In this document: piece after piece, positions 1-7,152 of the stretch
Layout: every line of letters starts with the position of its first letter
How positions within the stretch are numbered: position 1 is the first letter of the stretch
Assembly: GCF_051659545.1 (NCBI RefSeq)
Contig: NZ_JBOFOR010000037.1
Coordinates: forward strand, 1 to 19,600
Reading direction: 5' to 3'
DNA: 19,600 nt
From: JBOFOR01 sp051659545
GTDB taxonomy: Bacteria; Bacillota; Clostridia; Peptostreptococcales; Peptostreptococcaceae
Made by a program: the position numbers and the translations under genes
The notes under the pieces: model-generated
The model's database searches: none
The model's input: only the letters and a program-made list of their open reading frames with translations
Told to the model about the DNA's origin: nothing

Positions 1-293
1 TGATCTTTAAGCTAAAAGAAATATATTATATTAATTTTTTAGAAAATAATGTGGAAAAAAATTTAAGAAATAAAAAATATTTATTAAATAAATATATAGA
101 AATAATAAATGAAATAGAATTAAATCAAGAATGCTACGCTATTAAGGATTTAAGTATAGATGGTAATACTTTAAAAGAATTAGGTTATAAAGGAATTGAA
201 ATAGGAAATAAGTTGAATTTTTTACTAGAAGAAGTGATGAAAAATCCAACTTTAAATAAAAAAGATATTCTTATAAATATACTAATGAGTTAA
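1..293 (+). CDS. cca: CCA tRNA nucleotidyltransferase, C-terminal part (5' truncated by window edge)
   Basis: The frame is open from the first full codon at position 3 to the TAA at 291-293, so this is the tail of a longer gene. A GTG at 51 is not preceded by a ribosome site and should not be taken as the start. The visible ~97 residues are helical and end in the pattern seen at the C terminus of bacterial CCA-adding / poly(A) polymerase family enzymes: CYAIKDLSIDGNTLKELGYKG, then an IG..L..LLEEV helix. That domain contacts the tRNA body, while the missing N-terminal part would hold the nucleotidyltransferase site. The family adds or repairs the 3' CCA of tRNAs in the cytoplasm. The call rests on pattern memory of this short domain; the catalytic motifs are outside the window. 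Confidence 0.7.
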   Translation, partial: IFKLKEIYYINFLENNVEKNLRNKKYLLNKYIEIINEIELNQECYAIKDLSIDGNTLKELGYKGIEIGNKLNFLLEEVMKNPTLNKKDILINILMS

Positions 294-373
294 TTAAAAA
301 GTAAAAAATAAATAAAGTTAGAAAGCTTATAATGAACAACGAAATTTAAAACATTTATTTTGTTATCAAATAA

Positions 374-382
374 TGCTATAAT
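374..382 (+). promoter_or_regulatory. Probable sigma-A promoter (extended -10) for the steA operon
   Basis: TGCTATAAT is a perfect extended -10 element about 38 bases upstream of the steA ATG. The -35 region at the right distance (around 354-359, TTTATT) is weak, as is often tolerated with a TGn extension. No terminator is visible between the upstream gene and this site, so some read-through is possible. Confidence 0.6.
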
Positions 383-420
383 GTAATGTGATTTTAAAAA
401 TGATATCGGAGGTTTAAAAT

Positions 421-1542
421 ATGAGAGTCGAAGGCCCAATTAAGGTAGATCGAAAAACAAAAAGGCTTGCGAATAGACTTACAGGTGGAGATATAGCAGT
501 TATAAATCATATTGATATTGATGAAGTAGCCGCTAACTCTTTGGTAGAAGGTAAGATAAAGCTTGTAATAAATGCAGCGCCTTCTATAAGTGGAAGATAT
601 CCAAATAAAGGACCGGGTATACTAACAGAAAAAAATATACTAATAATAGATAATGTAGGAGAAGAGTTATTCCATTCTTTAATAGAAGGACAAACTATAG
701 AAGTTATAGATGGAAGTATATATAGAGATGGCGAACTTTTAGGAAAAGGAGAGGTACTAGATAGAGAGAACGTATCTACTAAACTAAAAAAAGCCTATGA
801 AAATTTAGCTGTAGAACTGGACAGATTTATAGACAATACTATTGAGTATGCGAAGAAAGAAAAAGGATTTATACTAGGAGAAGTTGAAATACCTTGTGTA
901 AACACAAACTATGCAAATAAGCACGTATTAATCGTTGTAAGAGGACAAGACTACAAACAAGATTTAAGTACTATAATATCTTATATTGAAGAAATGAAGC
1001 CTATTTTAGTTGGTGTTGATGGAGGAGCTGATGCTCTTTTAGAGTTTGGATACACTCCAGATGTAATTGTGGGAGATATGGATAGTGTAAGTGATGAAGC
1101 TTTAAAGAAAGCTAAAGAAATAATTGTTCATGCATATACCGATGGAAGAGCACCTGGACTAAAAAGAGTGCAAGATTTAGGTTTAGATGCTATAGTTTTC
1201 CCTGCACCGGGAACTAGTGAAGATATAGCTATGCTTATTGCCTATGAATATAAAGCAGAGCTTATAGTTGCACTAGGAACTCATTCTAATATGATAGACT
1301 TTTTAGAAAAAGGTAGAAAAGGTATGGCAAGTACTTTTTTAGTTAGGTTAAAAATAGGAGCTAAACTTATAGATGCTAAAGGAGTTAACTTACTGTATAG
1401 AAGTAAATTAAAAATGAAGTATATATGGGCATTAATAGCTACGGCCTTATTCCCAGTGCTGATACTAGCATCTTTCACACCAAGTGTTAAACAATTTATG
1501 CACTTAATGCAATTAAAAATAAAGCTATTATTACAGATGTAA
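421..1542 (+). CDS. steA: SteA-like cytokinetic/envelope protein with thiamine pyrophosphokinase-like fold
   Basis: 373 residues. The start ATG has a GGAGG site 7 bases upstream. The middle carries a thiamine-pyrophosphokinase-like nucleotide region, with VGVDGGAD (Asp200) and VGDMDS (Asp219, Asp221). A single hydrophobic segment lies at about 334-352, followed by a short basic tail, so the bulk should be cytoplasmic and anchored at its C terminus. Proteins of this shape were linked in Corynebacterium glutamicum to a membrane partner, SteB, in control of cell-wall cleavage at division. The next gene here is a SteB/MctB-type protein, which supports that assignment over a true thiamine kinase. 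It is first in a long operon that also holds glycosyltransferases and spoIIM. The role in clostridia is not established. Confidence 0.8.
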   Translation: MRVEGPIKVDRKTKRLANRLTGGDIAVINHIDIDEVAANSLVEGKIKLVINAAPSISGRYPNKGPGILTEKNILIIDNVGEELFHSLIEGQTIEVIDGSIYRDGELLGKGEVLDRENVSTKLKKAYENLAVELDRFIDNTIEYAKKEKGFILGEVEIPCVNTNYANKHVLIVVRGQDYKQDLSTIISYIEEMKPILVGVDGGADALLEFGYTPDVIVGDMDSVSDEALKKAKEIIVHAYTDGRAPGLKRVQDLGLDAIVFPAPGTSEDIAMLIAYEYKAELIVALGTHSNMIDFLEKGRKGMASTFLVRLKIGAKLIDAKGVNLLYRSKLKMKYIWALIATALFPVLILASFTPSVKQFMHLMQLKIKLLLQM

Positions 1543-1558
1543 ATCAAGGAGGATTAAT

Positions 1559-2428
1559 ATGCATATAAATATGAAATATTACATAGTAACAATAGGAGCC
1601 ATATTTTTAGCCCTAGGGATAGGGATGTTAGTAGGTTTCAATTTAAACTATGATCAAGAATTAAGTAAGCAACAAGCCAGTATTATAGATGATTTAGATA
1701 ATAAATTTGAAGACTTAAAAATAAGAAATGATAATTTAGAAAAAAGTTTATCTACAGTATCAGGCGATTATGATAAAGCAATAAAATATATAAATGAAAA
1801 CTCAGATAAATTAATAGTGGATGAGCTTTTAGAAAAAAATATAGGTATAATATCTACTAATCAAAATAACGATTATATAAAGGAAATAAATGAAACAATA
1901 GCTAAAGCAGGTGGAAATATTGCTTTTGACATTGTATTAAAAAATAATATTTATAATGAAAAGAAAATAGGAGAGGTATCAACTAAATTAGATTTAAATA
2001 TTAAAAATACTCAAGATATAATGAAGTATATAGTAGAGTCATTAAAATCAGAAGATGCCAAAGAAAAATTAAAATATCTTGAAGAATTAGATATAATAAA
2101 AGTTAATTCTATAGGGGATAATTATATAAATTATGACTCTGTAGTATTAGGTAGTGGAAGTCAAGACAAAAATGTGAATTTTGGAAAAATCGACAAGTTA
2201 TTATTATCAGCATTAAAGCAAGAAAATAAAAAAATAGTAGCAGTTCAAAAAAGTGAACATAATTCTTCTTATATAGACTTATATAGCAAAGATAAAGTTA
2301 CAACTGTAGATAATATAGACCAGGGTAGCGGAAAATTATCTTTAGTAATGATTTTAAAAGAAGGTAATATATCAGGAAGATATGGAATTTTAGAAGGTGC
2401 AGACAGTATCATACCATACAAGAAATAA
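1559..2428 (+). CDS. steB: SteB/MctB-family membrane-anchored protein (partner of SteA)
   Basis: 289 residues. The start ATG follows AAGGAGG with a 6-base gap. The N terminus MKYYIVTIGAIFLALGIGML is a single membrane segment (about 8-26) of the kind that opens the MctB ('copper transporter') family. A coiled coil follows at about 35-70, then a mixed alpha/beta domain predicted to lie outside the membrane. In actinobacteria MctB was first tied to copper efflux, and the SteB homologue pairs with SteA in cell division. Adjacency to steA, 16 bases away, favours the second role here. There are no clustered Cys, His or Met residues that would argue for metal binding. The family call is firm; the function is inferred from context. 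Confidence 0.75.
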   Translation: MHINMKYYIVTIGAIFLALGIGMLVGFNLNYDQELSKQQASIIDDLDNKFEDLKIRNDNLEKSLSTVSGDYDKAIKYINENSDKLIVDELLEKNIGIISTNQNNDYIKEINETIAKAGGNIAFDIVLKNNIYNEKKIGEVSTKLDLNIKNTQDIMKYIVESLKSEDAKEKLKYLEELDIIKVNSIGDNYINYDSVVLGSGSQDKNVNFGKIDKLLLSALKQENKKIVAVQKSEHNSSYIDLYSKDKVTTVDNIDQGSGKLSLVMILKEGNISGRYGILEGADSIIPYKK

Positions 2429-2444
2429 AAAAGGAGAGGTAAAA

Positions 2445-3137
2445 ATGAATCCTTATATAAGTATAATAATTCCGGCTTATAATGAAGAGAACAAAATAAA
2501 AGATACTTTAGAAAATATAAAAAATATAGACGAAATAAATGAAATAGTAGTAGTTGATGATGGTTCTAGCGATAATACTACTGAAGTTGCTAAAACTGTA
2601 AATAGTGACAAAATTAAAGTGTTTAGATTAGATAAAAATAAAGGTAAAGGATATGCTTTAAATTATGGATTAAAAATAGCTATGGAAAATGCAGATATTA
2701 TAGGTTTTTTAGATGGAGATTTAGGAAGTTCGTCTAGTGAAGTAAAAAAACTTATAACTCCAATACTTAATAATGAAGCAGATGTAATAATTGCTAAGTT
2801 TCCTGCTGCAAAGAAAAAGGGTGGATTAGGATTTGTAAAAGGATTAGCTAAAGACTCAGTTTTAGAAATGACAGGGGAAAGTTTAGATGCAACCTTATCA
2901 GGTCAAAGAATATTCAAAAAAGAAGTACTAGAAAAATTTGATGAAATACCATTTGGCTATGGAGTAGAAGTTGGTATGACTATAGATATATTAAAGTATG
3001 GTTATAAAATAAAAGAAGTACTAGTTAATATGACTCATAGCGAAACAGGAAGAGATTTAAAAGGGTTTATTCATAGAGGTAAACAATATTATCACATAAA
3101 GAAAGTTTTAAGACAGAAACGAAAAGAATGGAGGTAG
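2445..3137 (+). CDS. Family 2 glycosyltransferase
   Basis: 230 residues from ATG 2445, which is preceded by AAGGAGAGG at 2430-2438. An earlier in-frame ATG at 2397 would overlap steB by 32 bases and add residues unlike the family, so it was not used. The GT-A fold motifs are clear: ISIIIPAYNEE at the N terminus, VVVDDGSSDNT at 35-45 and the metal-binding DGD at 90-92. No membrane segment is visible. The C terminus is strongly basic (from HRGKQYY onward), which could bind the membrane face. The product probably transfers a sugar from a nucleotide donor to an envelope or lipid acceptor. It lies between steB and a MraY-like gene, so a cell-envelope glycan step is likely, but donor and acceptor cannot be read from sequence. 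Confidence 0.85.
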   Translation: MNPYISIIIPAYNEENKIKDTLENIKNIDEINEIVVVDDGSSDNTTEVAKTVNSDKIKVFRLDKNKGKGYALNYGLKIAMENADIIGFLDGDLGSSSSEVKKLITPILNNEADVIIAKFPAAKKKGGLGFVKGLAKDSVLEMTGESLDATLSGQRIFKKEVLEKFDEIPFGYGVEVGMTIDILKYGYKIKEVLVNMTHSETGRDLKGFIHRGKQYYHIKKVLRQKRKEWR

Positions 3138-3144
3138 TATCTAA

Positions 3145-3969
3145 GTGGAAAATTATATACTTTATACTATTTTGCTATTAACGGGGTTACTCGGCACTTA
3201 TGCTGTAATACCCCTATTTAAAAATTTATTAATAGACAGTAACGTACTAAGGCCAAATTACAAAAAAGATATGATACCTGTAAGTATGGGAATAGTTTTT
3301 CTTCCTATGATTATAATCAATGGAATTATATTAGCATTTTTTACAGAAGATTACAGAAATTTACTCTACTTATTTATGTATGTTTTTGGTATAACATCTA
3401 TGTTCTTTGCAGGAGTTTTAGATGACATAATTGGGAATAGAGATGTAAGTGGACTTAAAGGACATTTTAAAAGTTTACTAAAAGGTAGCTTGACTACAGG
3501 TGGATTCAAAGCGTTATTTGGAGGATTTGTAGGTGTTATAATTTCTATAGGAGTGTCTAAAGATATTGTAGATATAATTGTAAATACATTAATAATTGCT
3601 TTATCTACTAATCTGATGAATTTATTAGATTTAAGACCAGGAAGAGCTATAAAAGGATATTTATTTATAGTCGCAATAATATTCTTAACTTTAACGGGGT
3701 ATGTAAAGGCATTACCACTTCTTATAGTTCCAAATGTATTAGCATATTTTAATTATGACTTAAAAGCAAAAGCTATGATGGGAGACACTGGATCAAACGT
3801 ATTAGGAATATCTATTGGTATATTAGTTATAATGGGATACTCATTAAACGTTAGATTAGCATGGTTAGCATTTTTAGTATTTATACACTTGCTTACAGAA
3901 AAATACTCGTTGACTAAGATAATAGAGAATAATAAGCTTTTGAATTTTATAGATAAGTTAGGAAGGTAA
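3145..3969 (+). CDS. MraY/WecA-like polyprenyl-phosphate sugar phosphotransferase family protein
   Basis: 274 residues starting at GTG 3145, with GAGGT ten bases upstream and only 7 bases after the preceding stop. The protein is nearly all membrane segments, about eight to ten. It keeps the LDD motif (Asp93-Asp94, DDIIGNRD) and a late GDTGSN motif, both signatures of the UDP-HexNAc-1-phosphate:polyprenyl phosphate transferase superfamily. The central motif reads NLMNLLDLRPGRAIK rather than the usual N..N..DG..GLA, so this is a divergent subgroup and not the housekeeping MraY. It is also shorter than typical MraY (about 320). With the adjacent glycosyltransferase it could start and extend a lipid-linked saccharide. 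Substrate and direction are unknown. Confidence 0.75.
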   Translation: MENYILYTILLLTGLLGTYAVIPLFKNLLIDSNVLRPNYKKDMIPVSMGIVFLPMIIINGIILAFFTEDYRNLLYLFMYVFGITSMFFAGVLDDIIGNRDVSGLKGHFKSLLKGSLTTGGFKALFGGFVGVIISIGVSKDIVDIIVNTLIIALSTNLMNLLDLRPGRAIKGYLFIVAIIFLTLTGYVKALPLLIVPNVLAYFNYDLKAKAMMGDTGSNVLGISIGILVIMGYSLNVRLAWLAFLVFIHLLTEKYSLTKIIENNKLLNFIDKLGR

Positions 3970-3973
3970 AACT

Positions 3974-5071
3974 ATGATAAGTAAAAAAATAGGAATAGTT
4001 GAGTCTATAGTAGATCAAAGTGAAGGTCTAGATGATATAAGAGTAAATTTGAATGGAGATATACAAAGAGCATATAACTATACAAAATTGACTGGTGAAA
4101 TAAACGTAGGAGATGAAGTTGTATTAAATACTACTGCTGTTGAATTAAGTTTAGGAACTGGTGGATATCATTTTGTTATAACTAATTTAAATAATATAGA
4201 ATCTAACTTTACTGAAGGTGGACATATAATGAAATTAAGATATACTCCACTGCAGGTAAAAGTAGATTCAGTAGAAGAGCAAGATAGTATATATCATGAA
4301 AAAATTCAAAATTTCTCCAGCTTAGATAATACACCAGTAGTAGTAGGAACTCTTCATAGTATGCTTACACCTTTTGTAGCATCATACAAAAGGAATAATC
4401 CGACTAAAAAATTAGTATATATAATGACTGACGGAGCAGCCCTTCCTATATATCTAAGTAAAAATGTAGATACCTTAAAGAAAAAAGGATTAATAGATAA
4501 GACTATAACAATAGGAAGTGCTTTTGGTGGAGACTACGACTGTATAAATATATATACGGCTTTAATAACAGCTAAAGAGATTTTAGATGCAGATTGTATA
4601 TTTGTAAGTATGGGTCCAGGAATAGCTGGAACTGGAACTAAGTATGGATTTACAGGGATAGAACAAGGATCAATACTAGATGCAGTAGAAAAACTTAGAG
4701 GACTACCGGTAGCTATACCTAGAATTAGTTTTGCTGACCAAAGAGATAGACACAGAGGAATATCTCACCACAGTATTACAGTATTAAAAGAAATTGTAAA
4801 TGTAAGAGTTAATATTCCTATAACTAACTATAATGAAGAAGAAACAAAATACATAAAAAAACAAATTGAAGATAATGGATTACAAGAAAAACATAATATT
4901 GTTTATATAAAAAATGACAAGACAAAAGAAGATTTAGACTTTTATGAATTAAAAGTTAGAAGTATGGGACGAAATTACGAACAAGATAAGGAATTTTTTG
5001 AGGCTGCGAGTACAGCTGCATATTACTTGATGGAGGTTTGTGATGGTAGTAGAAGAAAAAACCATAAGTAG
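3974..5071 (+). CDS. DUF3866 family protein of unknown function
   Basis: 365 residues; ATG 3974 follows GGAAGG with a 4-base gap after the previous stop. It begins with a small beta-rich domain (about 1-75, GDEVVLNTTAVELSLGTGGYHFV). A larger alpha/beta domain follows, with several glycine-rich turns (TDGAALP, SAFGGDYD, SMGPGIAGTGTKYGFTG) and a charged motif DQRDRHRGISHHS near 255. There is no signal peptide or membrane segment, so it should be cytoplasmic. I recognise it as the conserved DUF3866 family, often found beside nudF/steA in Firmicutes, but no reaction is known to me. The clustered conserved Asp/His/Arg residues would fit a hydrolase or nucleotide-binding site; that is only a guess. 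Its 3' end overlaps the next gene by 29 bases. Confidence 0.75.
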   Translation: MISKKIGIVESIVDQSEGLDDIRVNLNGDIQRAYNYTKLTGEINVGDEVVLNTTAVELSLGTGGYHFVITNLNNIESNFTEGGHIMKLRYTPLQVKVDSVEEQDSIYHEKIQNFSSLDNTPVVVGTLHSMLTPFVASYKRNNPTKKLVYIMTDGAALPIYLSKNVDTLKKKGLIDKTITIGSAFGGDYDCINIYTALITAKEILDADCIFVSMGPGIAGTGTKYGFTGIEQGSILDAVEKLRGLPVAIPRISFADQRDRHRGISHHSITVLKEIVNVRVNIPITNYNEEETKYIKKQIEDNGLQEKHNIVYIKNDKTKEDLDFYELKVRSMGRNYEQDKEFFEAASTAAYYLMEVCDGSRRKNHK

Positions 5072-5573
5072 CGATAGGGTATATACAGGAAAAGTAATCA
5101 GTTTAAGAGTAGACACTGTTGAAATTGAAAGACAAGGATATCAAAAGAGAGAGATAGTGGAACATGGAGGAGCTGTAGGAATAGTTGCAATAACTGAGGA
5201 CAAAGAAATTATACTAATAAAACAGTTTAGAAAACCTCTAGAAAAAGTTTTATGGGAGATACCTGCAGGAAAATTAGAGTTAGGAGAAAATCCTAAAGAA
5301 TGTGCTATAAGAGAACTTAAAGAAGAAACTGGTTATAGTGCAGGAAATTTAAAATTAATACATAAATTTTTTACATCTCCAGGATTTTCTAATGAAAAAA
5401 TATATATTTTTTTAGCAACAGATCTTATACTAGGGGAATGTAAGTTTGACTGTGATGAAAATATAGAAATATATAAATTAGGATTAGAAGAAATTAATGA
5501 AATGATTCAAAAAAATGAAATTGAAGATGCTAAAACTTTAACTGGAATTTTATTAGCTAAAGAATTAATATAA
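5043..5573 (+). CDS. nudF: Nudix hydrolase, ADP-ribose pyrophosphatase type
   Basis: 176 residues from ATG 5043 (GGAGG at 5032-5036). A GTG directly before it is in frame, but the spacing favours the ATG. The Nudix box is complete at residues 76-98: GKLELGENPKECAIRELKEE followed by TGY, matching G-x5-E-x7-REuxEExGu. The preceding KQFRKP.....WEIPAG stretch is typical of ADP-ribose pyrophosphatases, which split ADP-ribose into AMP and ribose-5-phosphate in the cytoplasm. The start lies inside the end of the DUF3866 gene, so the two are probably translationally coupled. The ribose-5-phosphate product links loosely to deoB (phosphopentomutase) further down the same operon. Exact substrate range cannot be told from the box alone. 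Confidence 0.88.
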   Translation: MVVEEKTISSDRVYTGKVISLRVDTVEIERQGYQKREIVEHGGAVGIVAITEDKEIILIKQFRKPLEKVLWEIPAGKLELGENPKECAIRELKEETGYSAGNLKLIHKFFTSPGFSNEKIYIFLATDLILGECKFDCDENIEIYKLGLEEINEMIQKNEIEDAKTLTGILLAKELI

Positions 5574-5575
5574 AA

Positions 5576-5605
5576 GTCATAACCTCCTCTTTTTGTACAT
5601 ACATA
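5576..5605 (+). promoter_or_regulatory. Candidate sigma-E promoter for spoIIM
   Basis: GTCATAAC (5576-5583) resembles the sigma-E -35 element. It is followed after exactly 14 bases by CATACATA (5598-5605), close to the -10 consensus CATACAnT. Transcription would begin near 5611-5613, after the left arm of the surrounding inverted repeat, giving an mRNA with a free ribosome site. spoIIM is a sigma-E gene in Bacillus subtilis, which supports the reading. Confidence 0.6.
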
Positions 5606-5631
5606 TGTTGTAAGGTACAGGAGGAGGTTAT
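5579..5631 (+). promoter_or_regulatory. Inverted repeat sequestering the spoIIM ribosome binding site
   Basis: The left arm ATAACCTCCTC (5579-5589) is perfectly complementary to GAGGAGGTTAT (5621-5631). The right arm contains the whole Shine-Dalgarno of spoIIM, whose TTG start is at 5636. An inner GTAC/GTAC pair (5595-5598 with 5615-5618) could extend it. No T-run follows the right arm, so this is not a terminator. In read-through mRNA from the upstream operon the ribosome site would be hidden. Confidence 0.75.
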
Positions 5632-5635
5632 AAAT

Positions 5636-6244
5636 TTGAGAAAAACATATAGAAAAAATAATTTTAAAGAATTAAATAAACAAATGATAGTCATAGGAAC
5701 TATATTTATAATAGCTGTTATAATAGGAGCATATCTAAATAAAATATGGCCTAATTATCAAAATAATATAATAAAAAATCTTAATCCAGCGATAGAGTAT
5801 TACAATAACTCTAGTATGGAAATTAAAAAAACTATAATATCAAATTTGAAATCAGATGTTGTATTTATGGGCAAAATAAGTGTACTAGCTTCTTTAGTTG
5901 TAACGTTTCCAATTGCAATTTTAATGTTTATGCTAAAGGGTGTATCCCTTGGATATACTACAAATAGCATTATATTATCACTAAAATTAAAAAGCATAAA
6001 AATGATTTTATTAACAATCACAAAAAATATAATAATTATACCAGGAGCCATAATTCTCATATTAATTTCATTTAATTATGTAAAAGAAATGATTTATGAG
6101 TTGAATAAAGGTAAAAAAGATAATATACTATTTTTATTAAAGAGATATTTATTGAATGTAATAATTGTACTAGCTGTAACAGTATTGTTACAATTAATAG
6201 TAAATACTATAAGTGTAGGTGTTATTAAGTTCCTAGTCAGATAA
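5636..6244 (+). CDS. spoIIM: Stage II sporulation protein M
   Basis: 202 residues starting at TTG 5636, 8 bases after GGAGGAGG; no better in-frame ATG exists before residue ~20. It has a basic N terminus and then four to five membrane segments (about 19-38, 75-100, 118-148, 168-195) with the lysine-rich loop expected of SpoIIM. In the family, SpoIIM assembles with SpoIID and SpoIIP in the mother-cell membrane to drive septal peptidoglycan degradation and engulfment of the forespore. Length matches the family (about 210). It sits in the middle of an otherwise housekeeping-type operon and has its own sigma-E-like promoter plus a hairpin hiding its ribosome site (5576-5631). The next gene starts 11 bases after its stop and would be co-transcribed. 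Confidence 0.85.
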   Translation: MRKTYRKNNFKELNKQMIVIGTIFIIAVIIGAYLNKIWPNYQNNIIKNLNPAIEYYNNSSMEIKKTIISNLKSDVVFMGKISVLASLVVTFPIAILMFMLKGVSLGYTTNSIILSLKLKSIKMILLTITKNIIIIPGAIILILISFNYVKEMIYELNKGKKDNILFLLKRYLLNVIIVLAVTVLLQLIVNTISVGVIKFLVR

Positions 6245-6255
6245 AGGAGTTTACT

Positions 6256-7131
6256 ATGGAAATTATAAAGGAATACATAGATTATATAAAAGAAAAAAAG
6301 AGATTATCGCAGAATACTGTATCATCTTATTTTATAGACGTTAAGAAGTACATAGAATACTTAGAAGAAAAAGAAATAAAATTAGATGAAGTAGTAGAAA
6401 ATGATATTATAGGATACCTAATAAAATTAGAAAAAAATAATGTATCTGTAGCTACAGTATCAAGGATGATATCTTCAATAAAGTCATTTCATGATTATTT
6501 GTTTTTAAATCGTATAAGCAATAATAATCCGGCTAAAAGTATAAAAAAGCCTAAAATAGAAAAAAACGACTTAGATATATTAACTGAAGAAGAAATAGAA
6601 GCATTATTAAATTTTCCAGAACTAAATACTCCGAAGAAAATAAGAGATAAAGCTATATTTGAAGTTTTATATGGAACAGGAATTAAAGTTTCAGAGTTAG
6701 TAGAAATGGATTTAGATGATGTGGATTTGGATATGGAATATATATTCTGTAATATTTGCAAAAACCAAAGGGTAATACCATTATCAGATATTACCAAAAT
6801 ATATTTAGAAAAGTATATTAAAGAGTCTAGGCATAAACTTGTAAGTGAATGTGAAAATGCATTGTTTGTAAGTTCTCTAGGGCAAAGGTTTACAAGACAG
6901 GGCCTTTGGAAGCTTATAAAAAAACACGCTAGTTTAGCTAATATAAACAAAAATATAAATCCTAGTATGCTAAGACATTCATTTGCAATACATTTACTAA
7001 ACAAAGGTGCAAATGTAGCTGTAGTAAGTAAAATACTAGGAAATGCCAATTTATCTAGTTTACAATCATATTTAAATCATATAAATAAAAATATTAGAAG
7101 AGAAATAAAAGAAAAGCATCCAAGAAAATAA
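6256..7131 (+). CDS. XerD-like tyrosine recombinase family protein with degenerate active site
   Basis: 291 residues, AAAGGAG upstream of ATG 6256. It has the full two-domain layout of XerC/XerD: a SAM-like DNA-binding domain (about 1-88) and a catalytic-type domain (about 107-291). Its place between spoIIM and deoB matches Bacillus xerD (ripX). The active site is not conserved, however. The first arginine (TGxRVSE) is Lys144 (TGIKVSE). The HxxR histidine is Ser237 (NPSMLRHS), with only Arg240 kept. The LLGH histidine is Asn263 (ILGNAN). The beta-hairpin lysine region is altered (NICKNQR). Tyr272 is present. The gene is uninterrupted and reads like its neighbours. By family knowledge, loss of the Arg and both His positions should abolish or cripple strand exchange. 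It may act as a DNA-binding or regulatory relative, with a true XerD elsewhere in the genome. Confidence 0.85.
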   Translation: MEIIKEYIDYIKEKKRLSQNTVSSYFIDVKKYIEYLEEKEIKLDEVVENDIIGYLIKLEKNNVSVATVSRMISSIKSFHDYLFLNRISNNNPAKSIKKPKIEKNDLDILTEEEIEALLNFPELNTPKKIRDKAIFEVLYGTGIKVSELVEMDLDDVDLDMEYIFCNICKNQRVIPLSDITKIYLEKYIKESRHKLVSECENALFVSSLGQRFTRQGLWKLIKKHASLANINKNINPSMLRHSFAIHLLNKGANVAVVSKILGNANLSSLQSYLNHINKNIRREIKEKHPRK

Positions 7132-7152
7132 ATCATAAGGAGGACATAATTT

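Noticed and set aside
51..53. GTG as the start of a small 80-residue gene
   Set aside because: The frame is open to the left window edge, there is no ribosome site, and the sequence matches the tail of a CCA-adding enzyme.
1300..1542. Possible frameshift near the 3' end of steA
   Set aside because: The membrane segment followed by a short basic tail is what the SteA family usually shows, and the length is normal.
2397..2444. Earlier ATG for the family 2 glycosyltransferase
   Set aside because: It would overlap steB by 32 bases, lacks a ribosome site, and adds residues outside the family; ATG 2445 has AAGGAGAGG before it.
5579..5631. Reading the spoIIM hairpin as a Rho-independent terminator
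   Set aside because: No T-run follows the right arm; AAATTTGAG follows instead, and the right arm is the ribosome site.
6495..7049. Long minus-strand open frame (184 codons) inside the xerD-like gene
   Set aside because: It lies wholly within a gene with clear family homology on the + strand, has no ribosome site, and its product is not recognisable; it reflects codon bias of the opposite strand.
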